From Planctomycetota bacterium (GTDB lineage Bacteria > Planctomycetota > Phycisphaerae > WQYP01): a stretch of DNA of 13,569 nt. The first letter of the stretch is position 1. Each line of letters opens with the position of its first letter. Of this stretch, positions 7,748 through 13,569 are shown piece by piece. The position numbers and the translations under genes are program-made. The notes below the pieces were generated by a model. That model saw only the letters and a program-made list of their open reading frames with translations. It made no database searches and was not told the DNA's origin. The stretch is taken from assembly GCA_021785155.1 (NCBI GenBank), contig JAJYGE010000483.1, positions 1 to 13,569 on the forward strand, written 5' to 3'.

Positions 7748-8695
7748 CTATCGCGTTCGCACATCCAGTGCATCGCGCAGGGCGTCACCAAGAAAATTTA
7801 AGCATAACAGGGCCAGCGTCAAGCCCACGCAGGGCCAGGTAATCAGCCACCATTGCGTATGGATCGGGTTGATGGCTTGAACCCCGGAAGCGGCCAGATT
7901 GCCCCATGTCGGCACCGGCGGCTGGACGCCCAAGCCCAAAAAACTCAAGAATGATTCGGCCAGAATGGCATTGGGAACAGTCAACGCCGCATAAACCGCA
8001 ACGGACCCGATAAGATTGGGCAGAATATGCCGCAGCAGAATGCGTGAAGGCCGGGCCCCCGTGGCCCGGGCCGCTTCGACATACGGTTGATTCACCAAGC
8101 TCATGGTCTGGCCGCGAATCACGCGGGCCATGGTCAGCCAGCTTACGCCCCCGATGCCAATCAGCAGCACCACAATGCCCGCCAAACCCTGTGCCTGCGG
8201 CAAGCCAATGCCGGTAAAAAAGTGTGAAATTCGGCCTACCAGTGCCACCCGCAGTAGAATCACCAGCAAAATGTAAGGCAGGCCGTAGAGGACATCCACA
8301 CCGCGCATCAGCAGCGCATCAAGCCGCCCACCCACATAGCCGGAAACCAGGCCCACGGTTAATCCAATGCCCACGGCAACCGCGGCCGAAAATACGCCGA
8401 TCAGCAGTGAGATGGCTCCTCCGAGTAAAAAACGCGATAACAAATCACGTCCCAGCGTGTCGGTGCCCATCCAATGTTGCCAAGAGGGCGGCTGAAGCGC
8501 GTCGCGGAGATTCTGCTGATTAAATGTATGCAGCGTCCACGGCAAAGATCCATAACAGGCAAGCACAAAAAAACTCAGACCGATGAGTCCCAAAACCGCC
8601 AGGCGATTGGCCCAAAAGCGGTCCACCGCGAGGCGCAGCGGAGAACGCGGCGGAGCGATGATGCGGTGGCTTATGGGTAATTCAATGCTGGTCAT
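7748..8695 (-). CDS. ABC transporter permease, DppC/OppC type
   Basis: This is a 315-residue inner-membrane permease of ordinary DppC size. It has a cytoplasmic N terminus, a first helix at about 32-48, the family motif WMGTDTLGRDLLSRFL (75-90), further helices, and the EAA loop at 205-227 (YVEAARATGARPSR through RHILPN). The conserved ending is ESFLSFLGLGVQPPVPTWG and DALRDALDVRTR. It is encoded before the binding protein, starting 40 bases after the gltA stop, with no clear Shine-Dalgarno sequence before ATG 8695. It is odd as the second DppC-like permease of the cluster, the other being the 413-residue protein. Only one DppB-like gene is present. It may replace the longer protein in an alternative channel, join it, or pair with a DppB encoded elsewhere. 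Confidence 0.9.
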   Translation of the reverse strand: MTSIELPISHRIIAPPRSPLRLAVDRFWANRLAVLGLIGLSFFVLACYGSLPWTLHTFNQQNLRDALQPPSWQHWMGTDTLGRDLLSRFLLGGAISLLIGVFSAAVAVGIGLTVGLVSGYVGGRLDALLMRGVDVLYGLPYILLVILLRVALVGRISHFFTGIGLPQAQGLAGIVVLLIGIGGVSWLTMARVIRGQTMSLVNQPYVEAARATGARPSRILLRHILPNLIGSVAVYAALTVPNAILAESFLSFLGLGVQPPVPTWGNLAASGVQAINPIHTQWWLITWPCVGLTLALLCLNFLGDALRDALDVRTR

Positions 8696-8735
8696 ACGCG
8701 ATGCACGCCCATTACAAAATTACCCGGATCAGGTT

Positions 8736-10022
8736 TCAGCGTTGATCAAGCGGCACATAATGGCGATTTACCGGCCCGGTGTAAATCTGGCGGGGCCGGG
8801 CGATTTTGGAGGCCGGATCGTCGTGCTGTTCCTTCCAATGCGCGATCCATCCCGGCAGTCGCCCGATGGCAAACAGCACGGTGAACATATCCGTTGGAAT
8901 GCCCATGGCCCGCATGATCATGCCGCTGTAAAAATCGACATTGGGATACAACTTCCGGGTAACAAAATAGTCATCCTTGAGTGCCAGTTCTTCGAGTTTC
9001 CGGGCAATGTCCAGAAGCGGGTCTTTTACATCCAGTTTTTTCAGCACGCGTTCGCACACGCTTTGCAGCATTTTGGCGCGGGGATCATAATTTTTATAAA
9101 CCCGATGGCCAAATCCCATCAGGCGGATATTGTTGTCTTTCTTTTTGGATAGTTCAATATATTTTTCCGCGGTCATGCCGCCGGCGTGGATTTTCTCCAG
9201 CATATCCAGAACTTCCACATTGGCACCGCCATGCAGCGGCCCCCACAGAGCGCATACGCCGGCGGCACAACTGGCAAACAAATTGGCTTTGCTGCTGCCC
9301 ACCATGCGCACGGTGCTGGTGGAGCAATTTTGTTCATGATCCGCATGGAGAATGAATATTAAATTCAGGGCATCTTCAATTTCCTGATCCACGATGTGTT
9401 GTTCATACGGCATGGAAAACATCATGTGCAGAAAATTGGCGCAATAGCGCAACTTGGGATCCGCATAAATATATGGCAAGCCGTTAACGCGCCGATAGGT
9501 AAACGCCGCGATGGTTCTGATTTTGCTGATGAGCCGCGCCGCCGCCTCTTCCAGTAATACTTCATCGTCCAGCGAATAAAGTTCCGGATGGAAACATCCC
9601 AGCGTGTTAATCATCGCCGAGGTAATCGCCATGGGCGGGGCGGTGATGGGGAATCCTTCAAACGTGTGCTTCATGGCTTCATGGAGATGCGCGTTGGCGG
9701 TGAGACGATCACTGAATCGAACTTGTTCCGCTTTGTTCGGCAGGCGGCCAAAAATAAGCAGCCACGCGACTTCAATAAAATTCGGATGGCTGGCGAATTC
9801 CTCAATGGGAATACCGCGGTAGCGCAGGATTCCCTTGTCTCCGTCAATATAGGTTATGGCACTTTGGCACGAGCCAGTGTTGCCGTAACCGGGATCCAGC
9901 GTGATAAGTCCCGTATCCGAGCGCAGTCGGGTGATATCGATTCCGCGTTCATTCTCGGAACCGGTGACCACGGGGTACTGATACGTTTTTCCATCAAGGG
10001 AAAGTTGAATTGAATCTGCCAT
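8736..10022 (-). CDS. gltA: Citrate synthase (type II)
   Basis: This enzyme condenses acetyl-CoA and oxaloacetate to citrate, the entry step of the TCA cycle, in the cytoplasm. It is 428 residues long, the usual length of GltA. The catalytic residues are in place: His264 in GPLHGGAN, His306 in GFGHRVYK and Asp363 in NVDFYSG. His229 in HADHEQNCSTST and the C-terminal RPRQIYTGP also match. The N-terminal domain (about 1-60) with DPGYGNTGSCQSAITYIDGD is the part found in hexameric, NADH-sensitive type II enzymes; NADH control itself cannot be read here. The start ATG has AGGA 6 bases upstream. The next gene, a transporter permease, follows after 40 bases on the same strand with no visible terminator, so the two may share a transcript. 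Confidence 0.96.
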   Translation of the reverse strand: MADSIQLSLDGKTYQYPVVTGSENERGIDITRLRSDTGLITLDPGYGNTGSCQSAITYIDGDKGILRYRGIPIEEFASHPNFIEVAWLLIFGRLPNKAEQVRFSDRLTANAHLHEAMKHTFEGFPITAPPMAITSAMINTLGCFHPELYSLDDEVLLEEAAARLISKIRTIAAFTYRRVNGLPYIYADPKLRYCANFLHMMFSMPYEQHIVDQEIEDALNLIFILHADHEQNCSTSTVRMVGSSKANLFASCAAGVCALWGPLHGGANVEVLDMLEKIHAGGMTAEKYIELSKKKDNNIRLMGFGHRVYKNYDPRAKMLQSVCERVLKKLDVKDPLLDIARKLEELALKDDYFVTRKLYPNVDFYSGMIMRAMGIPTDMFTVLFAIGRLPGWIAHWKEQHDDPASKIARPRQIYTGPVNRHYVPLDQR

Positions 10023-10065
10023 GGGAAGTCCTTTTGCTTCATCGTATCACTCCTGCCCGCGGGAA

Positions 10066-10095
10066 ATACTACACAACTTTTTAAAATTTTGCGAA
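10066..10095 (-). promoter_or_regulatory. Weak candidate promoter of gltA
   Basis: On the minus strand, TTCGCA (10095-10090) and TAGTAT (10071-10066) are 18 bases apart, inside an AT-rich stretch upstream of gltA. Each box matches the sigma70 consensus at four or five of six positions. Transcription would start near 10059, leaving a leader of about 37 bases. It is the best candidate in the interval but not strong. Confidence 0.35.
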
Positions 10096-10120
10096 TGAAC
10101 TTCCATGCATCCGCAAATTG

Positions 10121-10365
10121 GGGCGTGGCAATACATCCGAACCAGTGTGCCGGGACACCCCATCCCCTTTTAGCCGCCTTTGCTTACACCGCGCGTTTTG
10201 CGCGGCAGCCGTCGGTGTTGACAGAGCACTGGACCGCAGGGGTGGCCGCATCTTGCGACCGCATCATATAGTCCCAGCCTTACGTGCTCTACTGCTCAAC
10301 TCTCTACCGCTCTCTGCTCTGCGGCGGCAGCCGCCGCCGCCACGGGTGTCCGGAAAATTGCCAGG
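10121..10365. repeat. Interspersed repeat, copy 2 (MITE-like candidate)
   Basis: This is the second copy of the block at 940-1149, in the same orientation. The left end (10123-10139) reads GCGTGGCAATACATCCG. The right end (10351-10363, CGGAAAATTGCCA) is its imperfect reverse complement. An 11-base perfect direct repeat, TCCGCAAATTG, flanks the unit at 10110-10120 and 10366-10376, as a target-site duplication would. The conserved core is 10233-10287. The middle (about 10168-10232) differs from copy 1 and holds a CCGCGC-GTTTT-GCGCGG hairpin (10189-10205). A GC-rich hairpin, GCGGCGG-CAG-CCGCCGC, lies at 10321-10337. No gene is visible inside. It sits between the divergent gltA and rpoD genes. 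Confidence 0.75.
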
Positions 10366-10376
10366 TCCGCAAATTG

Positions 10377-10533
10377 TGACGCGGGTGGCGATAGCGTGGC
10401 GGACGGGGTATCCGGGACGGCCGGGGGTGGTTTTAACGCGGCTGAATTTTCCATCAAAGCCGACGGCGGCTTATGGCATGGTGTTTGCTGTGATACACCG
10501 TGGCGGCGATAAATTATTATTTATGGTATATCA
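10377..10533. other. Intergenic stretch with no recognised feature
   Basis: Between repeat copy 2 and the candidate rpoD promoter lies a G-rich stretch (about 10381-10433) that passes into AT-rich sequence (10510-10532). Open frames crossing it also run through the repeat and show no conserved protein features. I see no RNA gene here. Confidence 0.5.
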
Positions 10534-10563
10534 TTGGCATCCACCGCCGGACAATGCTAAAAT
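10534..10563 (+). promoter_or_regulatory. Candidate sigma70-type promoter of rpoD
   Basis: TTGGCA (10534-10539) and TAAAAT (10558-10563) are separated by 18 bases, with AT-rich sequence upstream (10510-10532) that could act as an UP-like element. Transcription would start near 10570, giving a leader of about 280 bases before rpoD, or a separate small RNA ending at the T run 10702-10708. Confidence 0.45.
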
Positions 10564-10569
10564 ATATGG

Positions 10570-10851
10570 TTCGGGTTTGGCTTCGTTGACGGAAGAGGCA
10601 GCCAAATTCGCGGGCGCTGGCCATGAAAAGAGTCTGTTCCGGAGCGTCGGAACGATATGACCGATGGACTTGGACCGCTGGAGCCAGAATATCCGCGGGC
10701 GTTTTTTTATTAACCCGATTCCCGCGTGGCACGTATAGAGAAGCGTGCCATGCGGCAGGATGAATTTGTTTCCGGCCTCTTGAGTTGACTGTCATTCGAT
10801 GCAGGCCGGTTTTAATATTCCGTCCATATTTTGGACGCGCAGGAGAAAATT
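10570..10851 (+). promoter_or_regulatory. Structured 5' leader of rpoD
   Basis: Several perfect or near-perfect stems follow the candidate promoter. TTTGGCT/AGCCAAA pairs 10576-10582 with 10600-10606. GTTCCG/CGGAAC pairs 10636-10641 with 10648-10653. A 12-base-pair stem joins 10722-10733 to 10744-10755 with one G-U pair and a 10-base loop. CCGGCCT/AGGCCGG pairs 10772-10778 with 10803-10809 and is followed by TTTTAATATT. TCGGGTT (10571-10577) could also pair at long range with AACCCGA (10712-10718), in competition with the first stem. A run of seven T (10702-10708) lies between the second and third stems. I recognise no named riboswitch or RNA family. An ATG at 10623 opens a 46-codon frame that looks non-coding. 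Confidence 0.4.
10772..10813 (+). terminator. Attenuator-like hairpin just before rpoD
   Basis: CCGGCCT (10772-10778) and AGGCCGG (10803-10809) form a 7-base-pair GC-rich stem with a 24-base loop, followed at once by TTTT (10810-10813) and AT-rich sequence. The hairpin ends 38 bases before the rpoD start codon, so if it ends transcription it would act as an attenuator within the leader. The long loop makes it weaker than a normal intrinsic terminator. Confidence 0.35.
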
Positions 10852-12690
10852 GTGAGTCACACCACCCATTCGCAGGTACAACCGCCCGCCACAGTCAGCA
10901 CGGTTCCACTGGCCAATGCCAGCGCGAACATTCAATTGCTGATTGAAAAGGGTAAATCGCAGGGATATCTCACGTATGAAGAGCTTAATGAACTTTTGCC
11001 CGATGATGCCATTGCGCCGGATCGTCTTGACGCGCTGATGCAGCGCTTCGATGAAATAGGCGTGGAGTTATTGGATGAGGCCGAAGGCAACAAGCATGTC
11101 GCGGTACCATCGTCGGATGATCCGGATGAATCCCTGATGCGCGAGGCGGAGGAAGAAATCAACTCCATGAAGGATGAGGACGAGGCGGCCGAGGTCGGCT
11201 CCAAGCGCATTGATGATCCGGTTCGGATGTATCTCACGCAAATGGGCGAAATACCGTTGCTTACGCGGGAAGAAGAAATCCGTCTGGCCAAGAAAATAGA
11301 ACTCACGCGTATGGCGTTTCGTCGTAAAGTGCTGGAGAGTGATTACTGCATCCAAAGCGCGGTGGATATTCTGGCGCAGGTGGAATCGGGGGAATTGCCG
11401 TTTGATCGCACGATGCGTATTTCCACGGCCGAGGTTGACGCCAAGGGTACCATCAGTAAACGCATCCCCCAGAATCTGGGCACAATTCGCAAAATATTAA
11501 CGCAAAACCGCGACGAATGGGATAAGATTCAATCCCCCGGCAGCCATGCCTCGGTCAAAGAGGAAATTCACAGGTGCATGCGGAATCGGCGGCGCAAGGC
11601 CGTCACACTGCTGGAAGAACTTTCTCTGCGGACCAGCAAAGTTATTCCGCTGATGAAAAAACTTCAGTCCATCAGCACCAAACTCACGGAACTGCACCTG
11701 GAATTGCACCGCAAAACGGCCCGGCTGTCAGAAGATGACCGGCAGGCCATGACCGATGAATACATGGGCCTGATGGATCTGGTGCTGGAAGATGCGGAAA
11801 CGTTACAGCGGCGTTGTCAGAGTATCCAACTGGTCTTCAATGAATATGAAGACGCCAAACGGAAACTCTCCGGCGGCAACCTGCGACTGGTGGTATCAAT
11901 TGCCAAAAAATATCGCAACCGCGGGCTGTCGTTCCTGGACATTATTCAGGAGGGTAATACCGGCCTGATGCGGGCGGTGGATAAGTATGAATATCGGCGC
12001 GGTTATAAATTCAGCACCTACGCCACATGGTGGATTCGACAGGCGATAACGCGTGCCATTGCGGATCATGCCCGGACGATCCGTATTCCGGTACACATGA
12101 TTGAGACCATGTCCAAGCTGCGGAACATCAGCAAAAAGCTGCTGCAGGATTTGGGCCGTGAACCGACCATTGAAGAAATTTCCAGGGAAGCCAAGATGCC
12201 GGTAACCGAGTGCCGGCGTGTATTGAAAATCGCCCGGCATCCGATTTCCCTGGATCGACCGGTGGGAGAATCCGAGGATTCCTATTTCGGTGATTTCATT
12301 GAAGATGAAGCCGCTGAAAATCCCGTGGAAACCGCCACGCAGGAAATGCTGCGCGAGCGCATCGATCAGGTGCTTAAAACACTTACTTATCGCGAGCGGG
12401 AAATCATCAAACTCCGCTACGGAATCGGGGATGGTTACACCTATACGCTGGAAGAAGTTGGACGGATTTTTAAGGTGACCCGTGAGCGTGTGCGGCAGGT
12501 GGAGGCCAAGGCTTTAAGGAAACTTCAGCATCCGGTGCGCTCCAGAAAACTGGAAGGTTTTCTCGATGGTTCCATTCTCGCTACGCTGGGGGTCATTCCC
12601 CCCGGCGCGCGGCCTAAAACCGAGGCCGGGGACGAAGATGCTCCAGACGACGCGGACGCGGAAAAAGCCGGCGACTCCGATGAAAAGTAA
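10852..12690 (+). CDS. rpoD: RNA polymerase primary sigma factor RpoD (sigma70)
   Basis: This is the main promoter-recognising subunit of RNA polymerase, 612 residues long. An N-terminal region 1.1-like domain (about 25-75) is followed by an acidic linker, then region 1.2 from 121 ([22 protein letters not shown]). A non-conserved insert (about 155-340) precedes region 2, which starts at 343 ([16 protein letters not shown]) and contains [20 protein letters not shown] and [17 protein letters not shown]. Region 3 begins with [14 protein letters not shown]. Region 4 begins near 513 ([12 protein letters not shown]), and the -35-reading helix-turn-helix is [20 protein letters not shown] (532-551). 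GTG 10852 is preferred because AGGAG lies 6 bases upstream; a TTG at 10831 has no such site. About 40 residues after the normal C terminus form an acidic tail. The protein is a full-length primary sigma rather than RpoS or RpoH. Confidence 0.96.
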   Translation: MSHTTHSQVQPPATVSTVPLANASANIQLLIEKGKSQGYLTYEELNELLPDDAIAPDRLDALMQRFDEIGVELLDEAEGNKHVAVPSSDDPDESLMREAEEEINSMKDEDEAAEVGSKRIDDPVRMYLTQMGEIPLLTREEEIRLAKKIELTRMAFRRKVLESDYCIQSAVDILAQVESGELPFDRTMRISTAEVDAKGTISKRIPQNLGTIRKILTQNRDEWDKIQSPGSHASVKEEIHRCMRNRRRKAVTLLEELSLRTSKVIPLMKKLQSISTKLTELHLELHRKTARLSEDDRQAMTDEYMGLMDLVLEDAETLQRRCQSIQLVFNEYEDAKRKLSGGNLRLVVSIAKKYRNRGLSFLDIIQEGNTGLMRAVDKYEYRRGYKFSTYATWWIRQAITRAIADHARTIRIPVHMIETMSKLRNISKKLLQDLGREPTIEEISREAKMPVTECRRVLKIARHPISLDRPVGESEDSYFGDFIEDEAAENPVETATQEMLRERIDQVLKTLTYREREIIKLRYGIGDGYTYTLEEVGRIFKVTRERVRQVEAKALRKLQHPVRSRKLEGFLDGSILATLGVIPPGARPKTEAGDEDAPDDADAEKAGDSDEK

Positions 12691-12767
12691 TTCAGACGCC
12701 GTTGACGTCCATTGACCAGACAGGCCATAACTTGAATTCCTGTGCCATTCAGGCCCGCGGAGGTGCC

Positions 12768-12798
12768 ACCTTCGGGTCGCCGGGGGCGACCCGAAGGT
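12768..12798. terminator. Stable hairpin after rpoD
   Basis: CCTTCGGGTCGCC (12769-12781) and GGCGACCCGAAGG (12785-12797) pair perfectly around a GGG loop, with one more A-T pair outside. This makes 14 base pairs in all. It lies 77 bases past the rpoD stop and 76 bases before the next gene. No T tract follows on either strand, so it may be a non-canonical terminator, an mRNA-stabilising 3' end, or part of the next gene's leader. Confidence 0.55.
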
Positions 12799-12874
12799 CG
12801 GGGAGCTTTGGTCACACGGTTGGACGGTAGCGTTGTTCGCAAGAGGCGTTGTCAATATCTTGACGGAGAACTCT

Positions 12875-13569
12875 GTGCTTTACGATCATGAAACAGCACC
12901 AGGCAATGACTTGCCAGCTCGGGATATGTGGCGTGTGTTTCGTATCATGGCGGAATTTGTGGAAGGCTTTGATGCCTTGGCTTCGATTGGTCCGGCCGTG
13001 ACTGTGTTTGGCTCGGCTCGCACGGTGCGCAAGGATCCATACTATAAAAAAGCGCGGTTGCTTGGAGCCATGCTGGCAAGAAAGAAATTTGCCGTGATCA
13101 CCGGCGGTGGCCCGGGTATTATGGAGGCGGCTAATTCCGGCGCGCACGACGCGGGTGGCATTTCCGTGGGGCTGAATATCAGCTTGCCGCATGAACAACA
13201 TGCCAATCCGTATCAGACCATTGCCTTGAATCATCACTATTTTTTCGTGCGAAAAACCATGTTTATAAAATATTCCCGTTCCGTGGTCTGTTTTCCGGGT
13301 GGCTATGGCACGATGGATGAGTGCTTTGAAACATTGACCCTTATTCAGACCTTGAAAATCGATCCGCGCCCGGTGGTGCTGATCGGATGCGATTATTGGC
13401 AAGGCCTGCTCGACTGGATGCGGCGAACCATGGAAAAAAAATTCCACTGCATCAGCCGGGAGGACCTTAAACTCTTTCGCGTTACGGATGATCCGGCGGA
13501 GGCCTGCCGTATTATTGTGGAGGCGGAAGATGGGCGATGCTGGCATCCACCGACCCCGGCCTTTTCCGG
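12875..13569 (+). CDS. LOG family protein (TIGR00730-type), partial
   Basis: The first 231 residues are visible; the frame is still open at the window end. The protein has the Rossmann-like fold of the LOG (Lonely Guy) / lysine decarboxylase-like family, whose members cut nucleoside monophosphates to base and ribose 5-phosphate. Landmarks are VFGSAR (44-49), ITGGGPGIMEAANSGA (75-90) and the family signature PGGYGTMDE (141-149) with Arg126 before it. Several relatives make cytokinins and others, such as PpnN, are housekeeping nucleosidases, so the substrate is not settled. GTG 12875 is chosen because GGAG lies 6 bases upstream; an in-frame TTG at 12860 is the alternative. About 40 N-terminal residues precede the core, and family members of 250-350 residues are common. 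It lies downstream of rpoD, separated by the stable hairpin. Confidence 0.88.
   Translation, partial: MLYDHETAPGNDLPARDMWRVFRIMAEFVEGFDALASIGPAVTVFGSARTVRKDPYYKKARLLGAMLARKKFAVITGGGPGIMEAANSGAHDAGGISVGLNISLPHEQHANPYQTIALNHHYFFVRKTMFIKYSRSVVCFPGGYGTMDECFETLTLIQTLKIDPRPVVLIGCDYWQGLLDWMRRTMEKKFHCISREDLKLFRVTDDPAEACRIIVEAEDGRCWHPPTPAFS

Noticed and set aside
10218..10223. TTGACA inside repeat copy 2 (and again at 1249-1254) as a -35 box
   Set aside because: No -10-like hexamer lies 16-19 bases downstream in either place.
10576..10720. Possible SRP RNA, 6S RNA or other known small RNA
   Set aside because: A short stretch, GACGGAAGAGGCAGCC, recalls the SRP RNA loop, but the conserved GGAAG/AGCAG arrangement and closing stem are not there. 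No other RNA family features fit.
12702..12731. TTGACG-N18-CATAAC as a promoter for the LOG-family gene
   Set aside because: The -10 match is poor and the stable hairpin at 12768-12798 would fall within the leader. This is not enough to call.
12812..13546. Long minus-strand open frame opposite the LOG-family gene
   Set aside because: The plus strand carries the unmistakable GGGPGIMEA and PGGYGTMDE motifs; the minus frame is a shadow of that coding sequence.

Overview
The window reads as chromosomal DNA of a Gram-negative-type bacterium. I favour a planctomycete, possibly of the Phycisphaerae kind. The reasons are a pseudopilin-type gene beside housekeeping genes, a peptide-transporter binding protein held by an N-terminal membrane helix instead of a lipid anchor, weak ribosome-binding sites on several genes, and the style of the RpoD and citrate synthase proteins. 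This assignment is inference from gene character and was not checked against a database.

Layout. Positions 1-125 are an edge region with a short tandem repeat and perhaps the start of another minus-strand gene. A minus-strand type IV pilin/type II secretion-like pseudopilin (126-845) follows, with a good sigma70-type promoter (885-913). Behind that promoter lies copy 1 of an interspersed repeat (about 940-1149). From 10022 down to 1366 runs one tightly packed minus-strand series: citrate synthase gltA, a DppC-type permease, a membrane-anchored family 5 solute-binding protein, a YejB/DppB-type permease, a YejE/DppC-type permease, and two ATPases of the DppD and DppF types. Gaps range from an 8-base overlap to about 65 bases, so one transcript led by gltA is possible. 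Together the transporter genes encode a complete oligo/dipeptide (or related solute) ABC importer, plus a second DppC-like permease that has no DppB partner here.

The roughly 830-base gap between gltA and the divergent rpoD holds copy 2 of the repeat (about 10121-10365), a weak gltA promoter and, on the plus strand, a candidate rpoD promoter followed by a leader of about 280 bases rich in hairpins. rpoD (10852-12690, GTG start) encodes the primary sigma factor and is followed by a very stable hairpin. A LOG-family (TIGR00730-type) gene begins at 12875 and runs off the window.

The most unusual content is the two-copy repeat. Its imperfect terminal inverted repeats and flanking short direct repeats suggest a small non-autonomous mobile element (MITE-like). 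Both copies sit 94-98 bases upstream of a minus-strand start codon. Second in interest is the structured rpoD leader. I saw no tRNA, rRNA, CRISPR array, transposase or phage gene.
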